NCBI GenBank assembly: GCA_944386985.1
Contig: CALXDD010000001.1
Coordinates: forward strand, 62,001 to 126,000
Direction: 5' to 3'
From: an uncultured Oscillospiraceae bacterium
GTDB lineage: Bacteria > Bacillota > Clostridia > Oscillospirales > Oscillospiraceae
Length of the DNA: 64,000 nt
Part shown: positions 43,701 to 53,162 of the stretch, one piece after another
Position numbering within the stretch: the first letter of the stretch is position 1
Layout: every line of letters begins with the position of its first letter
The notes under the pieces: generated by a model
Database searches by the model: none
The model's input: the letters and a program-made list of their open reading frames with translations, nothing else
What the model was told of the DNA's origin: nothing
Translations under genes and position numbers: made by a program

Positions 43701-44363
43701 TTGGACGCATGGATCAATGTAAACGGAGAGAACGTGCAGACTCTGCAAATTCTCTTTATGACCACCCTGTTGATGCTGCTGCCCTCCATGGTGGTGATGA
43801 TGACCTCCTTTACCCGGTACATCATTTCCTTTTCCTTTCTCCGCTCCGCTATGGGCCTGCAGCAAAATCCCCCTAATATGGTCCTGGTGGGCATGGCGCT
43901 GTTTTTAACGCTTTTTACCATGTCCCCGGTGATCAGTGAGATTCAGACCTCCGCCTATGAACCCTATGTGGCGGAGGAGATCTCCCAGGAGGAGTTTTTT
44001 GCCCGGGCGGAAGTGCCTCTCAAGGAGTTTATGGCCCGCAACACCGAGGAGAGCTCCCTGGAGCTGTTCTGCGATCTGTCGGGCCAGGAGGTGCCGGAGG
44101 ACGAGGAGGCGGTTTTGAACCTGCCGCTCAGGATCTTGGTGCCGTCCTTTGTGACCACGGAACTGAAGCGGGCTTTCGAAATCGGCTTTTACCTGTACAT
44201 TCCCTTCCTGCTGATCGACGTGGTGGTGGCGTCGGCGCTCATGTCCATGGGCATGGTCATGCTGCCGCCCTCCATGATTTCCATGCCGTTTAAACTGCTG
44301 CTGTTCATTACGCTGGACGGCTGGCAGCTGCTGTTTTCCGCCCTGGTCCAGGGGTTCCGGTGA
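43701..44363 (+). CDS. fliP: Flagellar export gate protein FliP
   Basis: This protein of 220 residues starts at TTG 43701, 7 bases after AAGGAGG. It has four hydrophobic segments and the family signatures TSFTRYIISFSFLRSAMGLQQ, NPPNMVLVGMALFLTLF and VDVVVASALMSMGMVMLPP. It forms the core of the type III export gate with FliQ and FliR. As in Bacillus, it is shorter than the enteric protein. Confidence 0.97.
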   Translation: MDAWINVNGENVQTLQILFMTTLLMLLPSMVVMMTSFTRYIISFSFLRSAMGLQQNPPNMVLVGMALFLTLFTMSPVISEIQTSAYEPYVAEEISQEEFFARAEVPLKEFMARNTEESSLELFCDLSGQEVPEDEEAVLNLPLRILVPSFVTTELKRAFEIGFYLYIPFLLIDVVVASALMSMGMVMLPPSMISMPFKLLLFITLDGWQLLFSALVQGFR

Positions 44364-44380
44364 TCGGGGGAGGATAGGCT

Positions 44381-44626
44381 ATGGAAGTAGTGGATATTTT
44401 GCGGGAGGGGATCGGCGTGGCGCTGAAGATCGGCGCGCCAATCCTGCTTCTGAGCATGCTGGTGGGAATTCTGGTAGCCATCTTTCAGGCAGTGACCCAG
44501 ATCCACGAGCAGTCGCTCTCCTTTATTCTCAAACTGATTGTTGTGGTGCTGGTTTTGCTGGTGGGAGGGGGCTGGATGCTGGAGACGCTCCAGGATTTTG
44601 CCCGATACCTGTTCACTTTGATGTGA
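44381..44626 (+). CDS. fliQ: Flagellar export gate protein FliQ
   Basis: This protein of 81 residues has two membrane helices (about residues 15-38 and 50-70), with VGILVAIFQAVTQIHEQSLSF between them, typical of FliQ. It is part of the export gate with FliP and FliR. It lies 17 bases after fliP. Confidence 0.95.
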   Translation: MEVVDILREGIGVALKIGAPILLLSMLVGILVAIFQAVTQIHEQSLSFILKLIVVVLVLLVGGGWMLETLQDFARYLFTLM

Positions 44627-44639
44627 GAGGGCGAGTGCA

Positions 44640-45410
44640 ATGGACTGGTCTGCGCTCTATCTCTTTGAGCTGATCCTTATGCGGGTCAGTGGATTCCTGC
44701 TTACCAACCCTCTCTTTGGCAGAAATAATATACCCAACGTTGCCAGAGCCGGCTTTGTCATGGTCTTCTCCTTTTTCCTGTGGGGACAGACGGCCGCGCC
44801 GGCTGCAGTGCCGGGATCTATTCTGGAGCTATGCCTGCGGCTGCTGTTGGAATTCGGCGTGGGCGCGGTGCTCTCCTTTGTCATGCGCCTGTTCTTTACC
44901 GTGGTGCAGGTGGGCGGCGAGATCATCGATGCACAGATGGGCCTGAATATGGCGCAGGTCTATGATTCCAGCAGCCAGGCCAACATGGCGGCAACGGCAT
45001 CGCTTCTGAACGTGCTGTTTGTGCTGACCTTCTTTGCGGAAAACGGACACTATACCCTGCTGCGGATTTTCCTCTCCTCCGGAGACGTTCTTCCCTATGG
45101 GACGGGAGTTCTGGGGCAGGCGGCGGCATCCGGCGTGGTGGAGGTGTTTTGCTCATGCATGGTACTGGCCATCAAGCTGGCGCTGCCGATTCTGGCGGCA
45201 GAGCTGCTGGGAGAGTTGGGAATGGGCATTTTGATGAAGGTGATTCCCCAGATCAATGCCTTCGTCATTAATATTGAGTTGAAAGTAATCATCGGACTGG
45301 TGCTGCTGTTTATGTTCCTCGTCCCCATCAACGAGTTTTTGCTGGAGGTGGAGGGGGATATGCTGACAGCGCTGGGACGGATGTTATCCATTTTAAGTGC
45401 CTCGGGCTGA
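44640..45410 (+). CDS. fliR: Flagellar export gate protein FliR
   Basis: This protein of 256 residues has about six hydrophobic segments. The family features are LMRVSGFLLTNPLFGRNNIP, the GGEIIDAQMGLNMAQVYDS motif and FFAENGHYTLLRIFLSS. It completes the FliPQR gate. It lies between fliQ and flhB as usual. Confidence 0.96.
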   Translation: MDWSALYLFELILMRVSGFLLTNPLFGRNNIPNVARAGFVMVFSFFLWGQTAAPAAVPGSILELCLRLLLEFGVGAVLSFVMRLFFTVVQVGGEIIDAQMGLNMAQVYDSSSQANMAATASLLNVLFVLTFFAENGHYTLLRIFLSSGDVLPYGTGVLGQAAASGVVEVFCSCMVLAIKLALPILAAELLGELGMGILMKVIPQINAFVINIELKVIIGLVLLFMFLVPINEFLLEVEGDMLTALGRMLSILSASG

Positions 45411-45442
45411 AATTGGCGATCCCAGGCGGGAGGTGACGGCGC

Positions 45443-46507
45443 GTGGCGGATGGGCAGAAAACAGAAAAAGCAACACCAAAACGGCGACGGGACGAACGGA
45501 AGAAGGGCAACATCCTCTTCAGCAACGACGTGGTCGCTGTGGCGGTGCTGGTGGTGGGACTGGCCACCTTTGCCATTACCGCCTCCAACGCCGGCAGTCA
45601 TATCTCTCAGTTTTTCAGACTCTGCATCAGCATGGCCGGGTCCCCGGAGGAGCAGCAGCTCTCCAGCGGCGGCGGACAGCTGCTGCTGCAGTTTTTGAAG
45701 ACACTGGCCTGGGGCGCTGGGCCTATGCTCGGGGCCACGGCGGTGGCCGGAGTGGCGGCCACCTTCCTCCAGACCAAGATGCTGGTCACAGGGGAACCCC
45801 TGCGGCCCCAATTCAGCCGCATCAACCCCATTCAGGGATTTCGGCGGCTGTTCTCCCTGCGCAGCGTCATAGAGGCGCTGAAGGGACTTTTAAAAATTCT
45901 GATATTGCTCTATTTGATCTACCGGTTTCTGGCGGGCGTGGTGGACACATTCCCCAAGTTCATGTTCACGGATATCCCCAGCGCCGGCGCCTATCTGCTG
46001 GATCTGGCCTTTCAGCTGGCCATGCAGATCGCCGTGGCCTTCGCGGTGCTGGCCGCGGCGGACTTCCTCTATCAGTGGTGGGAGTACGAGCGGCAGATTC
46101 GTATGTCCAAGCAGGAGATCAAAGAGGAATTCAAGCAGATGGAGGGCGATCCCCAAGTCAAGGGGAGGATCAAACAGCTGCAGAGAAAGATGGCCCAGTC
46201 CCGTATGATGCAGAAGGTGCCTCAGGCGGATGTGGTCATCCGTAACCCCACCCACTTTGCCGTGGCGCTGCGGTACAAGCCGGAGACGGACTCCGCGCCG
46301 GTGGTGCTGGCAAAGGGGCAGGACTATCTGGCGCTGCGGATCGTCCAGGTGGCGGAGGAGTCCCATGTGGCAGTGGTGGAAAACGTGCCGCTGGCACGGG
46401 CCCTCTACGCCGCCACAGAGGTGGGGCAGGAGATCCCGCCCCAGTTGTATAATGCCGTGGCGGAGGTGCTGGTGTACCTCTTCCGCATGGGCAAAGCGCA
46501 GACCTGA
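45443..46507 (+). CDS. flhB: Flagellar export switch protein FlhB
   Basis: This protein of 354 residues starts at GTG 45443 after GGGAGGTGA. The basic start (KTEKATPKRRRDERKKGNI) is the family signature; four membrane helices and a cytoplasmic tail follow. The autocleavage site NPTH is at residues 268-271. Cleavage changes export from rod/hook to filament substrates under FliK control. A second, stand-alone FlhB tail is encoded at 18579-18932. Confidence 0.97.
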   Translation: MADGQKTEKATPKRRRDERKKGNILFSNDVVAVAVLVVGLATFAITASNAGSHISQFFRLCISMAGSPEEQQLSSGGGQLLLQFLKTLAWGAGPMLGATAVAGVAATFLQTKMLVTGEPLRPQFSRINPIQGFRRLFSLRSVIEALKGLLKILILLYLIYRFLAGVVDTFPKFMFTDIPSAGAYLLDLAFQLAMQIAVAFAVLAAADFLYQWWEYERQIRMSKQEIKEEFKQMEGDPQVKGRIKQLQRKMAQSRMMQKVPQADVVIRNPTHFAVALRYKPETDSAPVVLAKGQDYLALRIVQVAEESHVAVVENVPLARALYAATEVGQEIPPQLYNAVAEVLVYLFRMGKAQT

Positions 46508-46530
46508 GAGAAAGCAGGAACAAAGGGATT

Positions 46531-48630
46531 ATGAGACGAATCTTCAACAATGGCATATCGCTGATGGTGGTGGTCATCGTCCTCTTCCTGGTGATTCCCC
46601 TCCCCAAAGCCGTTTTGGACATCCTGATCGTGGCGAACATCTCCCTGTCCATCATGATCCTGATGATTACCATGAGCATCTCGGAGCCGCTGGAATTTTC
46701 CATTTTCCCCTCCCTGCTGCTGATTACGACGCTGTTCCGATTGGGACTGAACGTGTCGTCCACCCGGCTGATCCTCTCCAATGGCGGCGACGCCGGCGTG
46801 GTGATCCGGGCTTTCGGTAATCTCATTACCCAGGGCAACATCGTTATCGGCGTGCTGATTTTCCTGATCATCGTGCTGGTGCAGTTCATCGTCATCACCA
46901 AGGGCGCCGAGCGTGTCTCCGAGGTGGCCGCCCGGTTCACCCTGGACGCCATGCCCGGCAAGCAGATGGCCATTGACGCGGATCTGAGCTCCGGCATGAT
47001 CGACGAAAAGGAGGCACGTCTCCGCCGGTACAAGATCCAAAAGGAAGCGGACTTCTACGGCGCGATGGACGGCGCAACCAAGATCGTCAAGGGCGACGCC
47101 ATCATGTCCCTGATTATCACCCTCATCAACTTCGTGGCGGGCTTTATCATCGGCCTGGTTCAGGGCGGCGGCGATGTGGCCACGGTGTTGAGCGTCTACT
47201 CTATCGCTACCATCGGTGACGGCCTGGTGTCCCAGGTGCCGGCACTGATGATCTCTACGGCCACCGGTATGATTGTCACCCGGTCGGTGTCGGATGGAAG
47301 CCTCAACACCGATGTGATCAGCCAGTTCAAGGCCCAGCCCAGAGCGATTTTGTCCACAGGTGTGATTCTGGTGCTGCTGGGCATTTTCCCCGGAACACCT
47401 ACGCTGCCCCTGCTGCTGGTAGGCGGCGGGCTCAGCGCCGGCGGCGCGGTGGGGTGTCGGAAGATGGAGGCCGCCAAGGCGGGTACCCAGGAGGAGGCTG
47501 CCCAGAGCGAGCAGCAGCCGCCGGAGGCGGCAGCCGCCAGCGAGGCGGACTACTTCAAGGATATCAGCAATGTATACTCCCTTTTGACGGTGGAACCCAT
47601 CGAAATGGAGTTTGGCTATAGTTTGATCCCTCTGGTGGATGAGGGGAGCGGCGGAAAGCTTATCAGCCGCATTGTGATTTTCCGCCGGCAGTATGCTCAG
47701 GATATGGGATTTGTCATCCCCTCCATCCGCCTCCATGACGGCGCGGCCCTGGGCACCAACCAATATGTGATCCGCATCCGGGGCGAAGAAGTGGCACGGG
47801 GCGAGATCCTGGTGGACTACTATCTGGCTCTGGAGCCGCCTAACCCCGGCGGGGAGATCGACGGCATCGAGACCATTGAGCCGGCCTACGGCATTCCCTC
47901 ACGGTGGATTCTGCCGGAAAACAAGGAGATGGCGGAGATTTACGGCTATACCGTCATTACGCCGCTGACTGTTATGCTGACCCACCTCTCCGAGACCATC
48001 AAAAAGCACGCCTATGAGCTGCTGGGCCGGACGGAGACCATGCAGCTGGTGGAGCATCTGAAGCAGACGGAGCCGGAGCTGGTGGCGGACGCCATCCCCA
48101 ACGTGATCTCTTATGCGAATCTGGAGAAGGTCCTCCGGTCCCTTTTGAAGGAGGGAGTCCCCATCCGGGATCTGGGCCTTATTTTGGAGGCCATCGTGGA
48201 CGCCGGTCCCAATCGGGATCTCGATATGATCACCGAGCAGGTCCGGGGCCGTCTCAGCCGGACCATCACCCGTCGGTTCTGCGAAAACGGACAGCTGCGG
48301 GTGGTCACCATGGACGCGGAGGTGGAGAAGAAGATTCTGGGCGCCCTGACCAAGAACGATCAGGGGGTGTATCTGGCCCTCAGTCCGGACATCATGCAGC
48401 AGATCATGACCCAGCTGGGAGAGCTGCGCAAGAAGTTCCAGGAGCTGTCGCAGACGCCGATTGTGCTGACCAGCCAGATTATCCGGGTCTATCTCAGCCG
48501 TATGATTGCCCAGTTCTATCCGGACGTCTATGTGCTGTCGTTCAATGAGATCACCAGCAATATTCAGATTCAGGCAATCGGCAACATCGTACTGCAGCAA
48601 GCGGGAGGCGCGCGCGTAAACGAAAATTGA
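46531..48630 (+). CDS. flhA: Flagellar export apparatus protein FlhA
   Basis: This protein of 699 residues has about eight N-terminal membrane helices and the FHIPEP-like segment (ATRFTLDAMPGKQMAIDADL-type), followed by a linker and a large cytoplasmic domain (from about residue 345) that docks chaperones. It is the main export channel subunit, using the proton motive force. It is followed directly by fliA; the flhF and flhG genes that usually come next are missing. Confidence 0.97.
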   Translation: MRRIFNNGISLMVVVIVLFLVIPLPKAVLDILIVANISLSIMILMITMSISEPLEFSIFPSLLLITTLFRLGLNVSSTRLILSNGGDAGVVIRAFGNLITQGNIVIGVLIFLIIVLVQFIVITKGAERVSEVAARFTLDAMPGKQMAIDADLSSGMIDEKEARLRRYKIQKEADFYGAMDGATKIVKGDAIMSLIITLINFVAGFIIGLVQGGGDVATVLSVYSIATIGDGLVSQVPALMISTATGMIVTRSVSDGSLNTDVISQFKAQPRAILSTGVILVLLGIFPGTPTLPLLLVGGGLSAGGAVGCRKMEAAKAGTQEEAAQSEQQPPEAAAASEADYFKDISNVYSLLTVEPIEMEFGYSLIPLVDEGSGGKLISRIVIFRRQYAQDMGFVIPSIRLHDGAALGTNQYVIRIRGEEVARGEILVDYYLALEPPNPGGEIDGIETIEPAYGIPSRWILPENKEMAEIYGYTVITPLTVMLTHLSETIKKHAYELLGRTETMQLVEHLKQTEPELVADAIPNVISYANLEKVLRSLLKEGVPIRDLGLILEAIVDAGPNRDLDMITEQVRGRLSRTITRRFCENGQLRVVTMDAEVEKKILGALTKNDQGVYLALSPDIMQQIMTQLGELRKKFQELSQTPIVLTSQIIRVYLSRMIAQFYPDVYVLSFNEITSNIQIQAIGNIVLQQAGGARVNEN

Positions 48631-48649
48631 GAAAGGGAGGCGAGGGCAC

Positions 48650-49474
48650 ATGGAGACGGTAACGACAGCGGAACATCCACAGACAAAGCCCATCGCCTCG
48701 CTGTCCCGGGAGGAAGCGGAGAAGCTGGACGACCGGGAACTGCTGCAGCGGTACAAGGAGACCGGCGACCAGGAGCTGAAGTGGATTCTGGTGATGCGCT
48801 TCACAGATCTTGTGCGCAGGATCGCCGTGCAGGCATCCGGTCTTTACAGCAATTTCGCCCAGTTGGACGACATTGTCCACGAGGGGTTGATTGTTCTGCT
48901 GAATGCGGTGGATAAGTTTGATCTCTCCAAAAATGTGAAGTTTGAGACCTATGTGTCCAAGCGGCTGCGGGGCATGATTTTAGATCTGGCCCGGCGGCAG
49001 GACTGGCTGCCCCGGCAGGTGCGCCAGAAGGCGGTGCGCCTCAACCGGGCAGTGGATGAGCTGTCCGCCAAGCTGGGCCATTTCCCGGAGAGCCGGGAGG
49101 TGGCGGAATATATGGGACTCACCCAGGAGCAGTACAACGCATTGCTCTCCGACACGGCGGTCTCCAGTCTGGTCTCCTTCGAGGCGGCTCTGGACACCTA
49201 CGGCAGCGCCACAGAAAAGATGATGCTGGGAGGGGAGATGGACAATCCTCCGGAGGAGCAGTTTCAGGAGCGGGAGCTTCACGACGCTCTGGCGGAGGGA
49301 ATCGCCAGTCTGCGGGACAATGAGCAGCTGGTGCTCTCCCTGTACTATGAGAAGGAATTGAACATGAAGGAGATCGCCCAGGTGCTGGGCGTCAGCGCCG
49401 CCCGGGTCTCCCAGATCCACAGCCGGGCGCTGCAGCGCCTGCGGACCTACATGAATCAATATATGGAATCATAA
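48650..49474 (+). CDS. fliA: Flagellar sigma factor FliA (sigma-28, SigD)
   Basis: This protein of 274 residues has region 2 (FAQLDDIVHEGLIVLLNAVDKFD, FETYVSKRLRGMILDLARRQ), region 3 (FPESREVAEYMGLTQEQYNALL) and region 4 with a C-terminal helix-turn-helix (LNMKEIAQVLGVSAARVSQI). It directs transcription of late genes such as flagellin and chemotaxis genes. Two candidate targets are in the window (upstream of fliC and cheA). Its anti-sigma factor FlgM is not here. Confidence 0.95.
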   Translation: METVTTAEHPQTKPIASLSREEAEKLDDRELLQRYKETGDQELKWILVMRFTDLVRRIAVQASGLYSNFAQLDDIVHEGLIVLLNAVDKFDLSKNVKFETYVSKRLRGMILDLARRQDWLPRQVRQKAVRLNRAVDELSAKLGHFPESREVAEYMGLTQEQYNALLSDTAVSSLVSFEAALDTYGSATEKMMLGGEMDNPPEEQFQERELHDALAEGIASLRDNEQLVLSLYYEKELNMKEIAQVLGVSAARVSQIHSRALQRLRTYMNQYMES

Positions 49475-49512
49475 TTTGCTCTTTGGAGAAAACTTGGAAA
49501 GAGGGAAGCGCT

Positions 49513-50271
49513 ATGACCAAGGGATTTTATAATCTGACCTCCGGGATGCTGTCCCAGGGGCGGCGGCTGGATGTGATTGCCAACAACATGACCAATCTGT
49601 CCACCGCGGGGTATAAGGCGGAGACCTACACGGACAGTACCTTTGAGGAGGTGCTTATGAGCCGTGTGGGCAACAAGGACAAGAGCGGCGCCACGGTGAT
49701 CGGGGAGGAGAGTTATATTCTGGCCCCGGATCAGTTCTATGTGGACTATACCCAGGGCAGCTTCAAGGAGACGGGGCTGACGCTGGACTTCGCCATTCAG
49801 GGGGACGGCTTCTTTGCGATCGACACCGGCGACGGTATCCAGTACACCCGGGGCGGCAATTTTTCCCTGAATGAGCAGGGACAGCTGTATCTGTCCGGCC
49901 ATGGACTGGTGCTGGGAACGGACGGCCAGCCCATCAACCTGACCACCGATCAGATTCGGGCCGACAGCAGCGGCCGGATCTACACCCAGGACGGCGGCTA
50001 CTACCTGGGGCAGATCGGCGTGTATTCCTTTGCCGACAACGGCCAGCTGGCCAAGGCGGACAGCGGCCTCTTTGACGCCAACGGCCAGCAGGCCCAGGCG
50101 GCTCAGAATACCCAGGTTCTCTGGGGCTGGGTGGAGGAGTCCAATGTGGACATGCTGAAGGAGATGACCCGGATGCTCACCGCCCAGCGCTCTCTCCAGA
50201 GCGGCGCTCAGGTGCTGAAGCTCTATGATAATCTTTTGACCAAGGCCACTACGGAACTGGGCAGACTCTAA
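49513..50271 (+). CDS. flgF: Flagellar rod protein FlgF/FlgG family (first copy)
   Basis: This protein of about 252 residues contains the rod N-terminal motif (GRRLDVIANNMTNLSTAGYK), FAIQGDGFFAI, YTRGGNFSLNEQGQL, and the C-terminal MLTAQRSLQSGAQVLKLYD. It is like Bacillus FlhO. Start ATG 49513 follows AGAGGGAAG. Which of the pair is the proximal rod (FlgF) and which the distal rod (FlgG) is assigned by order only. Confidence 0.88.
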   Translation: MTKGFYNLTSGMLSQGRRLDVIANNMTNLSTAGYKAETYTDSTFEEVLMSRVGNKDKSGATVIGEESYILAPDQFYVDYTQGSFKETGLTLDFAIQGDGFFAIDTGDGIQYTRGGNFSLNEQGQLYLSGHGLVLGTDGQPINLTTDQIRADSSGRIYTQDGGYYLGQIGVYSFADNGQLAKADSGLFDANGQQAQAAQNTQVLWGWVEESNVDMLKEMTRMLTAQRSLQSGAQVLKLYDNLLTKATTELGRL

Positions 50272-50290
50272 GGAAGGAAGGCGAGAGATC

Positions 50291-51076
50291 ATGCTTCAGG
50301 GATTTTACAGCGCGGCAGTAGGCGCTCAGCAGCAGATGAACCGGCTGGACGTCCACGCCAACAATATTTCCAACGTCAATACATACGGCTTCAAAAACCA
50401 GGCGCCGGGGTTTCAGGCGCTGATGTACGGTATGCTGGACGGCATCGACGGCAGCACGCTGCCCAAGGGCAGCGGCGCGCAGATGGCTGCCACTACCACG
50501 GATCTGGCCGACGGCCCCTTGGAGGAGACCGGTCGGGATCAGGACTATGCCATTGTGGGCAGCGGCTTTTTTGCCCTGTATGAGCCGGAGAGCGGCGAGG
50601 TATCCTTTACCCGGGACGGCTCCTTTACTGTGACTTCCTTTCAGGTGCCGACAGAGGAGGATGATGGCCTTTCCGCAGACCCCGTGTCCTCTGCGGATGA
50701 TCTGCCCGAACAGCCCCAGTTCCGCACGGCCTATTATCTGACTGACGGAGAGGGACGGCAGGTCCTGGGGACCGACGGTTATCCCATTGAGATCACGGAC
50801 AAAGGGGAGGCCCAGCCCAATATCGGTGTGTTTGATATCCAGTATCTGGACGGTCTGGAGCGGGTAGGCAGCCAGCGGTTTGTGGTGACGCAGAAAAACG
50901 GCGCCGTATGGATCAGCGATGCCCAGGTGCGCCGGGGCTTTTTAGAGAGTTCCAACACCGATCTGGCCACAGAGCTCACCGGCGTCATCGAGGCCCAGCG
51001 CTCCTATAGCTATATTCTGAAGATGATGACCACTGCCGATGAGGTAGAGACCACCATCAATAATCTGACCAACTGA
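50291..51076 (+). CDS. flgG: Flagellar rod protein FlgF/FlgG family (second copy)
   Basis: This protein of 261 residues has RLDVHANNISNVNTYGFKNQ, YAIVGSGFFALY, FTRDGSFTVTSF and the C-terminal LTGVIEAQRSYSYILKMMTT. It is similar to Bacillus FlhP. An acidic insertion of about 30 residues lies after FTVTSF. It follows the first copy by 19 bases and precedes cheC. Confidence 0.88.
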   Translation: MLQGFYSAAVGAQQQMNRLDVHANNISNVNTYGFKNQAPGFQALMYGMLDGIDGSTLPKGSGAQMAATTTDLADGPLEETGRDQDYAIVGSGFFALYEPESGEVSFTRDGSFTVTSFQVPTEEDDGLSADPVSSADDLPEQPQFRTAYYLTDGEGRQVLGTDGYPIEITDKGEAQPNIGVFDIQYLDGLERVGSQRFVVTQKNGAVWISDAQVRRGFLESSNTDLATELTGVIEAQRSYSYILKMMTTADEVETTINNLTN

Positions 51077-51089
51077 TAGTGGGGGCACT

Positions 51090-51713
51090 ATGAAAAACTA
51101 CGAGGAATTAAACGGACTGGAATTGGATACCATTCGGGAGATCGGCAGCATCGGAACAGGAAACGCCGCCACGGCCTTGTCCAGTATTCTCAATTGCGAA
51201 GTACGCATCGATATGCCGGAGGTGCGTATTATGGGCTACAACGAGGCCATTGAATGGATCGGCGGACCGGAGGTCATTACAGCCGGCGTACTGGTCCACA
51301 TGTCCGGAGAGATCAACGGCATTATGCTTTCGGTCCAGCAGCTGGAGTTTGTCAATATGGTGCTGGAGCGCATGATGGGCCGGACCATCTCCAGCTATGA
51401 GGAGCTGACGGAGTTGGATCGTTCGGCGCTGGTGGAGGTGGGCAACATCATGATCTCCACCTTTGTCAACGCGCTTTCGGGACTGGCGGAGATCACCACA
51501 CGCCTGACGGTCCCCGCCTTTGCGGTGGATATGCAGGGGGCGATCCTGGCGGTGCCGATGGCGGAATTCGGCGGGCAGTCCGACTATATCATGACCATTG
51601 GCGCAAACTTTATCTGCCACCACCAGGCGGTTCCCTGCCGCCTGCTGCTCTCGCCGGATATCCGATCCCTGAATTTCCTTTTGAAGAAATTGGGGGTTTT
51701 AGATGGTCAATAA
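51090..51713 (+). CDS. cheC: CheY-P phosphatase CheC
   Basis: This protein of 207 residues has two CheC pseudo-repeats. The second active centre is intact (S112/E116/N119 in SALVEVGN). In the first (DTIREIGS), D13 and E17 remain but the expected Asn is Ser at position 20. CheC dephosphorylates CheY-P and binds CheD in adaptation. Its end overlaps the cheD start by 11 bases. Confidence 0.95.
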   Translation: MKNYEELNGLELDTIREIGSIGTGNAATALSSILNCEVRIDMPEVRIMGYNEAIEWIGGPEVITAGVLVHMSGEINGIMLSVQQLEFVNMVLERMMGRTISSYEELTELDRSALVEVGNIMISTFVNALSGLAEITTRLTVPAFAVDMQGAILAVPMAEFGGQSDYIMTIGANFICHHQAVPCRLLLSPDIRSLNFLLKKLGVLDGQ

Positions 51714-52185
51714 ATTGGTAGTGGGAATTGCGGATATGAAGATGGCCCGGAATGAGGGGATGCTGATCACCTATGCTCTGGGCTCCTGTGTAGGCATCTG
51801 CCTGTACGACCCGCTGATTCGGTTGGCGGCGCTGGTCCATGTGATGCTGCCTATCAATATGGAGACGAACCGCAAGACCCCTTTGAAGTACGCAGATACA
51901 GGGATTCGCGAGACATTACGGCAGATGGAGGGGCGGGGGGCAGCCCGGCCGCGGATCGTGGCGAAGATTGCCGGTGGAGCCCGCATGTTTGAAGTGACGG
52001 GAGGCGGCAGCCTGGGCAATATCGGCATGCGCAATGTGGAGAGTACCCATATGGTCCTGCGGCGGGAAGGCATCCGCCTTTTGCGGGAGGATGTGGGCGG
52101 TACTACGGCGCGGACATTGCTGTTTGACGTGGAGTCTGGCCAGGCGTGTGTGCGCAGTTACGGAAAGCCGGAGCTTATTTTTTAG
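51703..52185 (+). CDS. cheD: Chemoreceptor glutamine deamidase CheD
   Basis: This protein of 160 residues shows the catalytic Cys in ALGSCVGICLYD (C29), His in ALVHVMLP (H46) and the likely Thr23, matching the CheD triad spacing. It deamidates receptor glutamines and stimulates CheC. It overlaps cheC. An ATG start with weak upstream site suggests coupling. Confidence 0.95.
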   Translation: MVNKLVVGIADMKMARNEGMLITYALGSCVGICLYDPLIRLAALVHVMLPINMETNRKTPLKYADTGIRETLRQMEGRGAARPRIVAKIAGGARMFEVTGGGSLGNIGMRNVESTHMVLRREGIRLLREDVGGTTARTLLFDVESGQACVRSYGKPELIF

Positions 52186-52214
52186 GAAATATTGACAGAA
52201 AGCGGGGATATGGC

Positions 52215-53162
52215 ATGGCGGAAGAAACAAAGAATGGCATTTTGTTGGAAACGGGCACCAATGAGATCGAAATCATGGAGTTCACCATCAATGATAATCT
52301 GTTTGGGATCAATGTGGCAAAGGTACGGGAGATCATGATGTCCGCCCCCGTCAAGCCCATGCCGCATGCCCACCCAGCGGTAGAGGGGATTTTCAAGCCG
52401 AGAGATATTGTGATCACCGTGGTGGATCTGCCCAAGTACCTCACTGATCAGGAGTGTGAGAAGGGGCCCAAGGACCTCTTTATCGTGACCAACTTCAACA
52501 AGATGTTTGTGGCGTTCCGGGTCCACACGGTGGTGGGGATCAGCCGCATCTCCTGGCGGGACATTCAAAAGCCGGATAACACTATCTCCGGCGGCGCCGA
52601 CGGGGTTACCACCGGAATCGCCCAGTGCGGCGACGATCTGGTGAGCATCCTGGACTTTGAGAAAATCGTGGCAGAGATCGCCCCCCAGACCAGTATCCAG
52701 CTCAGCGAGGTGGACGCACTCGGCAAGCGGGACCGCAGCACGGCCCCCATTTGGGTGGCGGAGGACTCCATTCTGCTTACCCAAATGATCCGCACCGCCT
52801 TGGTCCGGGCGGGATATGAGAACGTGCGGATGTTCCCCAACGGCGCGGAGCTGTGGGATGCGCTGCAGGAGCTGGAGGATGTGGACAATTTGGAGGAGCA
52901 TGTCGCCCTGATCATCACGGATCTGGAGATGCCTCAGATGGATGGCCACCGCCTTACCAAGCTCATCAAGAGCAGCACTGCGTTTCGGAAGCTCCCGGTA
53001 GTGATCTTCTCCTCCCTGATTACAGAGGAGATGCGCCGGAAGGGCAAGGAGGTCGGTGCGGATGAGCAGCTGAGTAAGCCGGAAATCGGACATCTCATCG
53101 GGATTCTCGATGAGCTTTTGGGGAAGGGCCCGGTTGATGGGAAAGGGGAGAGCAAAAAATGA
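52215..53162 (+). CDS. cheV: Chemotaxis coupling/response regulator CheV
   Basis: This protein of about 315 residues has an N-terminal CheW-like domain (MEFTINDNLFGINVAKVREI, HPAVEGIFKPRDIVITVVDL) and a C-terminal receiver domain (VAEDSILLTQMIRTALVRAG, LIITDLEMPQMDGHRL). It couples receptors to CheA and adapts by phosphorylation. ATG 52215 is chosen because the frame before it lacks family similarity. It overlaps the next gene by four bases (ATGA). Confidence 0.94.
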   Translation: MAEETKNGILLETGTNEIEIMEFTINDNLFGINVAKVREIMMSAPVKPMPHAHPAVEGIFKPRDIVITVVDLPKYLTDQECEKGPKDLFIVTNFNKMFVAFRVHTVVGISRISWRDIQKPDNTISGGADGVTTGIAQCGDDLVSILDFEKIVAEIAPQTSIQLSEVDALGKRDRSTAPIWVAEDSILLTQMIRTALVRAGYENVRMFPNGAELWDALQELEDVDNLEEHVALIITDLEMPQMDGHRLTKLIKSSTAFRKLPVVIFSSLITEEMRRKGKEVGADEQLSKPEIGHLIGILDELLGKGPVDGKGESKK

